Positions 48,249 through 57,435 of a stretch of DNA of 64,000 nucleotides are shown here, in pieces. The notes beneath the pieces were generated by a model. It saw nothing but the letters and a program-made list of their open reading frames with translations. It was not told the DNA's origin and did no database searches. The number at the start of each line of letters is the position of its first letter. Within the stretch, counting starts at the first letter, position 1. Source of the stretch: Pseudomonas sp. JUb42 (GTDB lineage Bacteria; Pseudomonadota; Gammaproteobacteria; Pseudomonadales; Pseudomonadaceae); assembly GCF_024807945.1 (NCBI RefSeq), contig NZ_JANUFD010000026.1:1-64000 (forward strand). The letters are read 5' to 3'. The translations under genes and the position numbers were made by a program.

Positions 48249-49667
48249 TTAAAACGCGTTCTTGTTGAGAAAGCCTTTGAACAGCGTCAACAGGATGATT
48301 TTCAGATCGAGCCACAGCGACCATTGCTCGATGTATTGCAGGTCGAATTCGATGCGCTTGCGCATCTTGTCCAGGGTGTCGGTTTCGCCGCGCCAGCCAT
48401 TGATCTGGGCCCAGCCGGTGATCCCCGGCTTGACTTTGTGTCGCAGCATGTAGCCGCTGACCTGACGGCGGTATTGCTCGTTGTGTGCCACAGCGTGGGG
48501 CCGCGGGCCGACGATGGACATGTCGCCACGCAGCACGTTGAAGAACTGCGGCAGCTCATCCAGGGAGGTGCGCCGCAAGAACGCACCCAAGGGGGTGATC
48601 CGCGCATCGTTGCGGGTCGCCTGGCGGATCACATCGCCGTTTTCCTGCACGGTCATGCTGCGGAATTTCCAGACCATGATCGCCCGCCCGTCCAGGCCGT
48701 AGCGGCGCTGGCGAAACAGCACAGGTCCCCTGGAGGTGAGCTTGATCGCCAGGGCAATCAGCAGCATGGGCGCGGCGATCAGCAGCAGGATCAGGCTTGC
48801 CAGCAAGATGTCTTCCAGGCGCTTGACGATGCTCCAGGCGCCGTCCATGGGCGAGTCAAAAATGCTGATGCTGGTCAGGCCATTGATGCTCTCGCTGCGT
48901 GCATGCAACAGCTCGAACATGAACACATCCGGGATCAGGTACACCGAGGCGGTGGTGTCGCTCAGTCCCTCGATCAGCTCTGGCAACTGTGGATGGCCGC
49001 TAAGGCCCAGGGTGATGTAGATCTTGTCGATCTTGCCGGCGCGGGCGTCTTCGACCAGTTGCTGCAGATCGCCCAGTACCGGGATGCGTCGGCCGCTGTC
49101 GGTGAGGTCCATCTGCTGCGGCTCTGCGTCATAGAAGCCGAGTAGGTTCAGGCCCATCCACGGTGCGCTGGAGATGGACAGCGCCAGGCGGGCGCCGACC
49201 TGACCGGTTCCGACAATGGCGATGCGCCGGGTGTTGAAGCCGCGCCTGCGCATGCCGTGCAGCACGCTGCGAATCAGCAGGCGGTAGCCGCAGAGCACCG
49301 CCAGCACACTGGCGAACCAGGTCATCTGATCGTCGCTGGGCAGGTCGCCACGGCGCAACAGCAGGTAATCCACCGTGAGCAGGATGACGAAGGTCAGTCC
49401 CCAGTAATTGGACACCTTGACCAGCTCGCGCAGGATGCGCTCGCCGCGCCATGAGCCATACAGCTGATGCAGCTCACTGAGCCAGTGGAAGACCAGCACG
49501 GCCAGAAGGATCTGCATCCAGGCTTCACTGTCGCCGGCGGTCACGCCGTGACAATTGAACCAGTAACCGACCGAGACGATGACGGTCAGGTCGAGCAGGC
49601 GGTGGGCGATCGACAAGGCCGATTGATGGGCATGCAGAATGCCGCGAACAGGGGTACGCATGGACAT
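48249..49667 (-). CDS. Undecaprenyl-phosphate glycosyl-1-phosphate transferase (WcaJ-like)
   Basis: A 472-residue initiating enzyme that loads the first sugar phosphate on undecaprenyl phosphate at the inner membrane. It has about four to five N-terminal membrane segments, a NAD-like soluble domain (IAIVGTGQVGARLALSI), and the C-terminal bacterial sugar transferase domain (VLFRQRRYGLDGRAIMVWKFRSM; RRTSLDELPQFFNVLRGDMS; KPGITGWAQINGWRGET). The likely first sugar is glucose or galactose, as for WcaJ. The start is ATG 49667 or 49661. Confidence 0.93.
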   Translation of the reverse strand: MSMRTPVRGILHAHQSALSIAHRLLDLTVIVSVGYWFNCHGVTAGDSEAWMQILLAVLVFHWLSELHQLYGSWRGERILRELVKVSNYWGLTFVILLTVDYLLLRRGDLPSDDQMTWFASVLAVLCGYRLLIRSVLHGMRRRGFNTRRIAIVGTGQVGARLALSISSAPWMGLNLLGFYDAEPQQMDLTDSGRRIPVLGDLQQLVEDARAGKIDKIYITLGLSGHPQLPELIEGLSDTTASVYLIPDVFMFELLHARSESINGLTSISIFDSPMDGAWSIVKRLEDILLASLILLLIAAPMLLIALAIKLTSRGPVLFRQRRYGLDGRAIMVWKFRSMTVQENGDVIRQATRNDARITPLGAFLRRTSLDELPQFFNVLRGDMSIVGPRPHAVAHNEQYRRQVSGYMLRHKVKPGITGWAQINGWRGETDTLDKMRKRIEFDLQYIEQWSLWLDLKIILLTLFKGFLNKNAF

Positions 49668-49674
49668 TGCTCGC

Positions 49675-50892
49675 TCAGACGGGCTTGATCGGGACGACGC
49701 GCGCAGGCAGGTCGCTGCCGATGACGATGGGCGTCGCCTGGGGCATGCGGTAATGCGCCGGGCTACGGGCCAGACGTGCTGCGGCCAGGCGGCTTTCGAC
49801 GAAATTCTTCATCTGCTCCTCGAAGCGCTCGGCAGAAAAACGCTCGGCGTTACTGCGACAGGCCTGGCTGTTGATGCGGCCTTGAGCGCTTTCGAATTCG
49901 CTGACGGCAGCGATCAGCGCCGCTGCGTTCTGTTGCTGGTAGAACACCCCGGTAGGCTGCGGATGATCGAGGCCGCAGACGGTTTCCAGCACGCCGCCCT
50001 TGCCGAAAGCTATCACTGGCGTGCCGCAGGCCTGGGCTTCCACCGGGCTGATGCCGAAGTCTTCCTCGGCGGCAAAGACAAAGGCCTTGGCATTGCGCAT
50101 GTGTTCGACCAGTACGGCAAAGGGTTGATAGCCCATCAGCGTCACATTGGTCGGGCACAGCGCCTGGATCCTGGGCATTTCCGGGCCGTCGCCGATCACG
50201 ATCAGACGCTTGTCCGGCATGGCGGCAAAGGCTTCGACGATCATCGGCATGCGCTTGTAGGGGACCATGCGCGAGGCGGTGAAGTAGTAGTCCTGCTTGT
50301 GTTCTTGCAGGCTGAAGCCACGGGTGTCGACCGGGGGGTAGATCACCGTCGATTCGCGCCGGTAGGCCTTGGCCACCCGTGCGCCGATAAAGCGTGAGTT
50401 GACCACAAAGTCATCGACCCCGGCCGAGGTGCGCTGATCCCACAGACGCATGTAGTGCAGGATCATCCGCGCCAGGCTGCCTTTCAGACCTCGGTTCAGG
50501 CCGGCTTCGTTGAGGTATTGGTGCTGCAGGTCCCAGGCATAGCGGATGGGCGAATGCACGTAGCTGATATGCAGTTGGTCAGGACCGCTGAGCACCCCCT
50601 TGGCCACGGCATGGCTGCTGCTGATGATCAGGTCATAGGCGGACAGGTCCAGCTGTTCGATGGCCAGAGGCATCAGCGGCAGGTAGCGCTGGTAATGCGT
50701 CCTGGCCTTGGGCAGGCGCTGGATAAAGGTGGTTTTGGCGATCTTGCCGCCCAGGTGGGCGCGGTCCTGCTCGCTGAGGAAGTCGATGACGCTGAACAGG
50801 TCGGCTTGCGGCCAGATAGTGAGCAGGCTGGCAAGCACGCGCTCGGCGCCGGCATAGGTCACCAGCCAGTCGTGGACGATGGCAATTTTCAT
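49675..50892 (-). CDS. Glycosyltransferase family 1 (GT4-like, WbaZ-type)
   Basis: A 405-residue GT-B glycosyltransferase. The C-terminal domain shows the E-x7-E region (EDFGISPVEAQACGTPVIAFG) and nucleotide-sugar contacts (YYFTASRMVPYKRM; IVIGDGPEM). The N-terminus VHDWLVTYAGAERVL matches the WbaZ/WcaC group that adds mannose. The repeat unit assembled is unknown. It overlaps nothing; the WcaJ-like gene starts seven bases after its stop. Confidence 0.92.
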   Translation of the reverse strand: MKIAIVHDWLVTYAGAERVLASLLTIWPQADLFSVIDFLSEQDRAHLGGKIAKTTFIQRLPKARTHYQRYLPLMPLAIEQLDLSAYDLIISSSHAVAKGVLSGPDQLHISYVHSPIRYAWDLQHQYLNEAGLNRGLKGSLARMILHYMRLWDQRTSAGVDDFVVNSRFIGARVAKAYRRESTVIYPPVDTRGFSLQEHKQDYYFTASRMVPYKRMPMIVEAFAAMPDKRLIVIGDGPEMPRIQALCPTNVTLMGYQPFAVLVEHMRNAKAFVFAAEEDFGISPVEAQACGTPVIAFGKGGVLETVCGLDHPQPTGVFYQQQNAAALIAAVSEFESAQGRINSQACRSNAERFSAERFEEQMKNFVESRLAAARLARSPAHYRMPQATPIVIGSDLPARVVPIKPV

Positions 50893-50922
50893 GGGCGTTC
50901 TCTGGGTTGGCCCGGCTCTACT

Positions 50923-51954
50923 TCAGGCGCGTGCGGCGTGCGTCTTGGCGTGGCGTTGGTTAAGGCGTTGGCCGAGTTGGATGAACGGCGTTTCCAGGTA
51001 GCGAAAGCACAGATGGGCGGCGCCGAGGCTGAGTATCAGGGTCGACAACGCGGCCAACGTACCCGGTCCGAACAGGTATTGGCTGAGCAACAGCAGGCTG
51101 GGATGCAGCAGGTACAGGGAGTAACTGATGCCGCCGAGCCAGACCAGCAAGGGATGATTCAGGCGCCATTTCTGGGTCAGCAGGATGAAACTGGACAGGG
51201 CCAGGACGTAGGTGAACAGGTAGCGCCCCCAACTTTCGCCGGTGCCCATGTCGGCGCTGTAGCCGAGGATCAAAGTCGGTGGCAGCAGCAGGGCGTAACC
51301 GAGCAACAGGCGACGAAGGCTGCTTGCCAGTTCTGCGCTGTGTTCGGCCAACAGCCACTGGCGCCAGATCGAGCCGCTGAACATCAGCGACAAGGCCAGG
51401 GGCAAGGCCACCGGCAGCTTGCTGTCGCTGATGGCCCGGGCTGCGGCCATGATCAGTGCCACGGCCAGTGCCGCGAGGGCGCAGCGGCGACGTACCTGCA
51501 GTTGGTACAGGCGACCACTGAGAAACAGCAGCAGGCACAGGGCGTAGAACACCAGTTCGATGAACAGCGTCCAGTACAGGCCGATCACATCCTCGAAGCC
51601 CAGGGCTGCCTGGACCATGCTCAGGTTGGCGACGATCTGCGGCCATGGCGGCAGCGCACTGCCGGTCAGGCTCAGCATCGCCAGCCAGGCCAGTAACGAC
51701 AGCCAGTACGCCGGGTAGAGGCGCATGAAGCGCGACACCACAAAGTGCCGGGCGCCATCGGGGCCTGGGCGCAGGCTATAGGGGATGACCACGCCGCTAA
51801 TCATGAAGAACCACAGCACACCCAGTTTGCCCGGATCGAACAGCACGTCGAACAGCCAGATATGCCCCGGATACATCAACGGCAGGCTATGGGTGAACAC
51901 CACCAGCAAAGCGGCTATGCCACGCAGGGCGTCGAGATAGGCAAGACGTTTCAT
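50923..51954 (-). CDS. Acyltransferase 3 family membrane protein
   Basis: A 343-residue integral membrane protein with about ten segments; the N-terminal YLDALRGIAALLVVFTHS motif contains the Arg and His common to acyltransferase 3 enzymes. They add acetyl or succinyl groups to exopolysaccharides. It overlaps the preceding glycosyltransferase by four bases (ATGA at 51951). The acyl group here cannot be predicted. Confidence 0.92.
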   Translation of the reverse strand: MKRLAYLDALRGIAALLVVFTHSLPLMYPGHIWLFDVLFDPGKLGVLWFFMISGVVIPYSLRPGPDGARHFVVSRFMRLYPAYWLSLLAWLAMLSLTGSALPPWPQIVANLSMVQAALGFEDVIGLYWTLFIELVFYALCLLLFLSGRLYQLQVRRRCALAALAVALIMAAARAISDSKLPVALPLALSLMFSGSIWRQWLLAEHSAELASSLRRLLLGYALLLPPTLILGYSADMGTGESWGRYLFTYVLALSSFILLTQKWRLNHPLLVWLGGISYSLYLLHPSLLLLSQYLFGPGTLAALSTLILSLGAAHLCFRYLETPFIQLGQRLNQRHAKTHAARA

Positions 51955-53054
51955 GGCCGCGCCTCGGGGCTGGCGGAAGGCGGCTCTGCTGCTGTGTGCC
52001 CGGCGAGCAGGGTATCGATACGCAGGGAGACGCGCCGCGCCGACTCATCCCAGGAATACCGCGAGACATTATTGAAGCCGCGCCGCCGCAGGGCCTGACG
52101 CAGCGGCAAGTCTTCAAGGATGCGTTGCATGGCCATGGCCATATGGCCGATATCCAGGGGGTCGAAATACAGGGCACTGGCTTGCAGCACCTCAGGTATA
52201 GACGCCGCATTGGCCGCCAGCACCGGGCAGCCGCAGGCCTGGGCTTCCAGTGGCGGAATGCCGAAGCCTTCATACAGCGACGGAAAGACGAATGCCGCAG
52301 CGCTCTGGTATTGCTGAATCAACTCGGCATCGTTCAGCCGTCCGAGAAAACGGATGCGCGGGTCGCGACAGGCCAGGCGCTGCAGTTCCGGGTCGGAATG
52401 GATTTCGCTGGCGGCGCCGACGATATGCAATTGCAGGTCGGGATAGCCGCGCAGGCTGAGAAAGGCCTGGATCATGCGATTGAAGTTCTTGTGCGCACTG
52501 GGTGACGACACGGCCAGCAGGAAGTGTTGCCGGTTACTGAGTGGCGGGCCGGGCTGAAACGCCGCGCTGACGGCATTGGGCACGACAAAGATGCGCTGCT
52601 CGGGAAAGCCGTAATGCCCGGCGATTTCGCCACGGGAGAAGCTGCTGACGGTGAGCAACGCGCGCAGGCGTGACAAGAGGATGGGCATCATCAGCCGGTA
52701 GATCGTACGAAATCCCCGGGAGTAACTCTGCGGATGGCGCACGTAATTGATGTCATGGTGGGTCGCCAACTGGTTGCGGTAGAACATCGGCGCACTGCTG
52801 CCCAGGGACACCAACAAGGGGCTGGCGTGGCGTAGCAGATACAGCGGCAGGTCCAGTTGTTCCCACAGATGGCCGCGGTTATGGCCGATGCACTGCACGT
52901 CCAGCAGGCGCGCACTGTCGTGCATTTTGATGTCATGGGGCGCGACGAAGACCAGATCGTCGCGCACCGCCTTGAGCGCCAGGCAGATCTGTTCGGCGAA
53001 ACGCTGCACTCCCCGCAGTTCCTGAGTGAGAAAACGGGCATTGATAACGATCAT
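51951..53054 (-). CDS. Glycosyltransferase family 1 (GT4-like)
   Basis: A 367-residue GT-B enzyme with KNFNRMIQAFLSLRG, IRFLGRLNDAELIQQYQSA, and donor-binding SLYEGFGIPPLEAQACGCPV. It transfers a sugar during repeat-unit assembly at the cytoplasmic membrane face. The upstream 207-base gap contains a REPIN. It is followed in frame overlap by the acyltransferase. Confidence 0.92.
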   Translation of the reverse strand: MIVINARFLTQELRGVQRFAEQICLALKAVRDDLVFVAPHDIKMHDSARLLDVQCIGHNRGHLWEQLDLPLYLLRHASPLLVSLGSSAPMFYRNQLATHHDINYVRHPQSYSRGFRTIYRLMMPILLSRLRALLTVSSFSRGEIAGHYGFPEQRIFVVPNAVSAAFQPGPPLSNRQHFLLAVSSPSAHKNFNRMIQAFLSLRGYPDLQLHIVGAASEIHSDPELQRLACRDPRIRFLGRLNDAELIQQYQSAAAFVFPSLYEGFGIPPLEAQACGCPVLAANAASIPEVLQASALYFDPLDIGHMAMAMQRILEDLPLRQALRRRGFNNVSRYSWDESARRVSLRIDTLLAGHTAAEPPSASPEARP

Positions 53055-53117
53055 CGGGTGCGTCCTGCAAGGTGATGGATTCGGTGCTTGGAGAAGGACT
53101 TGTTTGGCCGCGATTGT

Positions 53118-53207
53118 GTGGGAGCGAATTCATTCGCGAAGAGGCCGGGACATCCGACGCATATGCAGCGTCTGAAACATCGCGTTCGCGAATGAATTCG
53201 CTCCCAC
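53118..53207. repeat. REPIN, GAATTCATTCGCGAA type, in exopolysaccharide operon
   Basis: Perfect outer arms; spacer with GACATCCGACGCATATGCAG. It lies between the glycosidase and glycosyltransferase genes in the same transcription direction. Confidence 0.9.
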
Positions 53208-53261
53208 AGCTCTCATGGATCCCTTCAAGTGATTGATTACAAAACCCAGGCGAAAAGCTTG

Positions 53262-54551
53262 TCACTGGGCAAACAACGGCGGTTTGTTGCCCAGGCTGAT
53301 GATCTTGGGAAAATCATCCAGGCCGATCTGTGCGGTGCAGCGACCGTCGTTGCATTGCCAGGCGATGCCGCTGTCGAATTGGCCTTTGAGCGGCTGGCTG
53401 CTGTCGATCAGTTGCACGTTGCCGCGCTGCATGCTGCTGGCGTCGACCCGGACGGTGTTGCTGGCAGCGCTGGTCCAGGCCACCAGTACCTGATCGGTGC
53501 CCCTGGCAAAACGCAGCAGGTAGTTGCCGTCCAGCTCGCGGCTTTTTTCCGGGTCGTAGCGGTAGTCGTGCAGCGTCGGGCTGATTGCCTTGAGGGTCAG
53601 GTAGGCCGGCTTGGGTGTCAGGTCTTCCCTGAACAGACCGAAATTCTGTTGCGGGTCACGACGGTCGCTGCCATCGAACAGGCCGGCCCACCACAGACCC
53701 TTGATATCCGGCAGGGTCTGGGCGAGAAAAAAACTGCGCGCCAGGTAAGCCGCCTGGGTCTGTTCGCTCAGTCCGCATTTGCCGTTGTTGCTCGGCCAGC
53801 CCATCCGGCTCAGGTACAACGGCACCGGACGCGCCGCCAGGGTGCGCAGATCGCTGTCGATCCAGCGCAGCCAGGCCATCCAGCGCTCCGGGGTGCGACG
53901 CTCGTCGTGGCGGCAATACACAAAGGGGTGCAGGGACAGGCCATCGGCATGTTGCAGCACCCCGGACTCGATCAGGCGGTCGGCGAAACCCAGGTCCAGG
54001 CCTTGGCTGGTCACGGCACCGGCGAGGATGGTCTGCGGCTTTTTCTGTTGGCGAATGCGCCGGGCGCTGTCTTCGACCAGTTGGCTGTAGTCCAGGCTGA
54101 ACTCTTCGGCGGCCGGATTCTCCTTGTCCCACTCGTTCCAGATTTCATAGAAATCGACATTGGCGCTCAGCTCGCGGCTGACGAAACTCACGTAATTGCC
54201 AAAGGCGTCCCGGACTTGCGGTTGCCGGGGCTTGGCATAGTTGTCGTAGAACGGGCTGCCATAGCCCAGCACCAGCAAGGGTCGCAGGCGATGTTCCCGC
54301 GCCTTGCTGACATACGTCTGCCAGGCCGGGTCGATACGCAGTGCGCCGCGCTGCGGTTCGGCGACGGGCCACCAGGCGTCGTCACGGACCGAGTCGACGC
54401 CGGCATCTTCAAGCAATTGCAGGGTCCTGGCCGGTGACGCGGCTTTATTCATCAGGTCGGTGGCGACACCGATAATGAAAGGTTCTTCGGCCGGAGCGCA
54501 GGCGGTGTAGAACAGGCTGGCGAGCAGCAGCATCAACAGGGGCCTGGGCAT
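53262..54551 (-). CDS. Exported GH39/PslG-like glycosidase with missing nucleophile
   Basis: A 429-residue (beta/alpha)8-type glycosidase with an N-terminal signal (MPRPLLMLLLASLFYTACAP, possible lipoprotein Cys at 18). The acid/base Glu140 is present (DFYEIWNEWD). The strand that should carry the nucleophile reads PLYLSRMGWPS: Arg249 (codon CGG) where family members have Glu before x-GW. It might therefore be catalytically inactive, or use another residue. Periplasmic hydrolases of this type (PslG) trim the cognate polysaccharide during export. ATG 54551 is preferred to a longer open frame. The family was assigned by motif memory. Confidence 0.82.
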   Translation of the reverse strand: MPRPLLMLLLASLFYTACAPAEEPFIIGVATDLMNKAASPARTLQLLEDAGVDSVRDDAWWPVAEPQRGALRIDPAWQTYVSKAREHRLRPLLVLGYGSPFYDNYAKPRQPQVRDAFGNYVSFVSRELSANVDFYEIWNEWDKENPAAEEFSLDYSQLVEDSARRIRQQKKPQTILAGAVTSQGLDLGFADRLIESGVLQHADGLSLHPFVYCRHDERRTPERWMAWLRWIDSDLRTLAARPVPLYLSRMGWPSNNGKCGLSEQTQAAYLARSFFLAQTLPDIKGLWWAGLFDGSDRRDPQQNFGLFREDLTPKPAYLTLKAISPTLHDYRYDPEKSRELDGNYLLRFARGTDQVLVAWTSAASNTVRVDASSMQRGNVQLIDSSQPLKGQFDSGIAWQCNDGRCTAQIGLDDFPKIISLGNKPPLFAQ

Positions 54552-54559
54552 GATGTTTC

Positions 54560-55786
54560 TCAAGCAAGCGTCATGGGCTGGGGTAATCGGTCGCGGTCCA
54601 GGGTCTGGCGGAAAATGCGCTGGTAGCTGTCGAGCATGCGTTCCAGATCCAGCAGGGCCAGGACGCTGCCACGGGCCTGGCGGGCGAGCCTGGCCAGCAG
54701 CTCCGGTTGCTGATGCAGCTTGAGCATGGCCACGCCCAGGGAGTCGCGGTCGTCGGGGCTGCACAGCAGGCCGTTGTGCTGGTCCTGGATGATTTCCGGC
54801 AGGCCGCCCATACGGCTGGCGATCACCGGTACGCCGTGGGCGCAGGCTTCCACGGCGACCATGCCGAAGGGTTCGTTCCACAGTGATGGCACGATGGCGA
54901 CATCAATCTGGCCGTAGAACGCCTGAGGCGTCTGATAGCCGACGAACTGGATGCGTGGCGAAGTGACCATGGCCTTGAAGCGCAGCTCATCTTCGCTTTG
55001 CCCGCGTCCGGCAATCTGCAGGGTGGCATCGAACGGCAGCTGTTGGAATTGTTCTATCAGCCAGGCGAGGCCTTTAGCGCCTGACAGCGTGCCCATGTAG
55101 CCAAAGCGCAGCGGCGCCTTTGACGAGGGCGGCGGCAGAGCCTTGAGCGGTGCCGGAGTGAAGGGGCTGGCGTTGTACACCACTTCACTATGGACACCCT
55201 GGAAATACCCCCGGGCCTGTAGGGTCTCGAGCACAAAGCGGCTGACCCCGACCACGGTCGCAACCTGGGCCGAGCGCTGCCCGTGACCCTGGCGCAGTCG
55301 CCCGCAGAGCCCGCACGGGTTCTGGCAGGCCTGGCCCTTCTTGAACATCGTGCTGGAGGGGCAGAGCAGGTAGTAATCATGCAGGACCTGGACGATAGGC
55401 AGGCCGCTGGCGCGGATTTCATCCCAGGCCGAGACCGACCAGCCGGTGAGGTTATGGCACACCACAAGGTCCGGTTTGACCCGTTCGATGACTTCGCGGA
55501 TAGGCCCGCGCATGCCCTGGTTGTCACGGTCGCGCAGGTGCCAGCCCAGACGCAGCAGGCGGCCGGGGCGTCGGTCGGTATAGTGCCAGTAGAAGTTGCG
55601 CAGCCCGGCGCGGTAGACCCGCACCCGGTTCAGCGACTCTTCACTCAGCCCGGCGTCGGGCCCGGTGACCAGCACGCTGACCCGGCAATCGCGCCTGGCC
55701 AGACCTTCCACTGTGCGTTGCAGGATGACTTCCGCGCCGCCGCCGACATGGGGCGTGTACAGACTGCTGAGGAACAGAATGTTCAT
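54560..55786 (-). CDS. Glycosyltransferase family 1 (GT4-like)
   Basis: A 408-residue GT-B transferase with SLYTPHVGGGAEVILQRT at the N-terminus and IVPSLWNEPFGMVAVEACAH at the donor site. A cysteine cluster (CQNPCGLCGRL) in the middle is found in some members of this subgroup and has no assigned role that I recall. It shares an ATGA overlap with the upstream GT2 gene. Confidence 0.92.
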   Translation of the reverse strand: MNILFLSSLYTPHVGGGAEVILQRTVEGLARRDCRVSVLVTGPDAGLSEESLNRVRVYRAGLRNFYWHYTDRRPGRLLRLGWHLRDRDNQGMRGPIREVIERVKPDLVVCHNLTGWSVSAWDEIRASGLPIVQVLHDYYLLCPSSTMFKKGQACQNPCGLCGRLRQGHGQRSAQVATVVGVSRFVLETLQARGYFQGVHSEVVYNASPFTPAPLKALPPPSSKAPLRFGYMGTLSGAKGLAWLIEQFQQLPFDATLQIAGRGQSEDELRFKAMVTSPRIQFVGYQTPQAFYGQIDVAIVPSLWNEPFGMVAVEACAHGVPVIASRMGGLPEIIQDQHNGLLCSPDDRDSLGVAMLKLHQQPELLARLARQARGSVLALLDLERMLDSYQRIFRQTLDRDRLPQPMTLA

Positions 55787-56784
55787 AGTGGATACGCCCT
55801 GTTCAGGCCGAGGCGGCCGGACTCACCGTCGTCTATGGCTTTTTCGATCAGACTCAGGCGCTGTTCGGCTCCGCGGCGCCGGGCGATCAGACGCAGCAGG
55901 CGAAAGAACACCCAGCGATTGAGGCGGTAGAGCAGCTCGGAACGGGCCCAGATGTTCTTGTCGAACCAGGCCTGATTACGGGCACCGTAGTAAGCGCGCA
56001 GGTCGGAACTGCCGAGCAGGTAGGTCTCATAGATGTTGGCGGTGCGGGCCTTGATGTTCCAGGAGTCTTCCAGATCGTCGAGCAGGGCTTCGAGAACCAG
56101 GAAAATCCGCCCGCCGCCGGCAGTGATGCGCCAGGTGTATTCGCTGTCGTCGGCGTACAGCATCAGCGCGTCCAGGGGCAGGCCGATCTGATGGAACAGG
56201 CTGCGGTGGGCGAGCAGGCCGCCGTAGGTGGCGAAAGGCAGCTGCACCAGCGGCGCCGGTGTGTGCCTGCCCTGGGGTTTGCCCCAGGGCAGGCGCCGCC
56301 AGATCTTGTAGGGCAACTGGGCGATATGAAAGCCGAAGTAGCTGGAGCGTCGCTGAATGGCAAAGCGCTCTGGCACACCGGCGGCGATGTCGGCCTGGTG
56401 GGTCGGCCGAAAGCCCAGTACGGCGGCCTTGTCCAGGCCATCGATGCGCTGGCGCTCGTGCAGATGTTGATGCAGGATCGAAATGGCGTGGATGGTCGGC
56501 GCGTTATCGTCGTCCATCAGCCAGATATGTTCGGCACCGGCGTCCAGCGCCGCCTGAATACCCACCGAATAGCCCTTGGCCGAACCGCTGTTGTGTTGCA
56601 GGTAAATGATCTCGATTCGCCCGGGCCAGGCGCGACCCAATGACTCCAGTGGCGCGACCGAGGCATTGCTGACGATGATCACCCGCTCGATCAAAGGGCT
56701 TTCCAGCGAGCGGCTGATCAGCGTGTGCAGGTAGTTGAAACGGTCACCATAGGTGAGCGTCACCAGAGTTGTCAGGTTGGGCAT
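55783..56784 (-). CDS. Glycosyltransferase family 2 (rhamnosyl/galactofuranosyl-type)
   Basis: A 333-residue GT-A enzyme with the nucleotide-binding LVTLTYGDRFNYL, the metal-binding IWLMDDDNAP and acceptor-site MLYADDSEYTWR. This DDD-type is common in rhamnosyltransferases and GlfT-like enzymes. The ATG at 56784 is preferred because the longer frame runs through a REP element. It starts after a 144-base gap. Confidence 0.9.
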   Translation of the reverse strand: MPNLTTLVTLTYGDRFNYLHTLISRSLESPLIERVIIVSNASVAPLESLGRAWPGRIEIIYLQHNSGSAKGYSVGIQAALDAGAEHIWLMDDDNAPTIHAISILHQHLHERQRIDGLDKAAVLGFRPTHQADIAAGVPERFAIQRRSSYFGFHIAQLPYKIWRRLPWGKPQGRHTPAPLVQLPFATYGGLLAHRSLFHQIGLPLDALMLYADDSEYTWRITAGGGRIFLVLEALLDDLEDSWNIKARTANIYETYLLGSSDLRAYYGARNQAWFDKNIWARSELLYRLNRWVFFRLLRLIARRRGAEQRLSLIEKAIDDGESGRLGLNRAYPL

Positions 56785-56826
56785 GCTGAGGTTCCGCAGA
56801 GTGAATAGACGGGACAATGGCGGCCC

Positions 56827-56917
56827 GTGGGAGCGAGGCTTGCCCGCGAAGGCGGTGTTCCGGATGAGGAGGATGTATCGGGTGTACTGGCCTCTTCGCG
56901 GGCAAGCCATGCTCCCA
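56827..56917. repeat. REPIN, GAGGCTTGCCCGCGAA type, in exopolysaccharide operon
   Basis: Arms GTGGGAGCGAGGCTTGCCC and GGGCAAGCCATGCTCCCAAG; one arm has two changes. It lies between the antiterminator gene and the GT2 gene, so distal genes are separated from it by a potential pause. Confidence 0.88.
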
Positions 56918-56928
56918 AGGCTTTTTGT

Positions 56929-57435
56929 TTAAACTCTGGCTTCCATCCGCGACAGGCTGCTTATGGGCAGGATCACTTTCTGTTCGCGTTGCAGCAGGTT
57001 GAGCAGGATCACTGCGCGTTCATCGCCATCACGGGTCAGGAAAATGGCTTCGATGTCGCACATTTCCCCGGCCTTGATCAGTACCGCCTCGCCCTGGCGG
57101 AACTCATGGCGCGGCGCGGGCGTTGCCAGGCGTACGCGGATCTGTTCGATCAGTTCGTCCTGCACCGGCACCGGATGGCCGCCGAAGGTGACGATGCGTG
57201 AGACGCCACGGGTAGAGCGGATCGGGTACCAGTTGTCGTGCACCTGATCCATGCGAATGAACAGGTAGCCGGGGAACAGCGCCTCTTCGCTGGGCGTGCG
57301 CTTTTTTCCATCGTCGGGACGCAGTGGCCGGTAGCACTCGAACTGTTGGCGCTGCAGGTGTTCCTCTGCGCGGGCTTCCTGGCGCGGTTTGGTCTGGATC
57401 AGGTACCAACGGGCGGGGCTGTCGAACTGATTCAT
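56929..57435 (-). CDS. RfaH/NusG-like transcription antiterminator
   Basis: A 168-residue NusG paralogue: NGN domain (RWYLIQTKPRQEARAEEHL; EALFPGYLFIRMD; RSTRGVSRIVTFGG) followed by a KOW region (FRQGEAVLIKAGEMCDIEAIF). RfaH-type proteins load on polymerase at an ops sequence in the leader and suppress early termination across long cell-surface operons. Placed inside a long exopolysaccharide operon, it fits the same role. GGAG precedes the ATG at 57435. The leader with an ops-like site would lie beyond the right edge. Confidence 0.9.
   Translation of the reverse strand: MNQFDSPARWYLIQTKPRQEARAEEHLQRQQFECYRPLRPDDGKKRTPSEEALFPGYLFIRMDQVHDNWYPIRSTRGVSRIVTFGGHPVPVQDELIEQIRVRLATPAPRHEFRQGEAVLIKAGEMCDIEAIFLTRDGDERAVILLNLLQREQKVILPISSLSRMEARV

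Noticed and set aside
56785..56910. N-terminal extension of the GT2 gene to 56910
   Set aside because: The extra residues are encoded by a REPIN arm; ATG 56784 starts the conserved domain directly.
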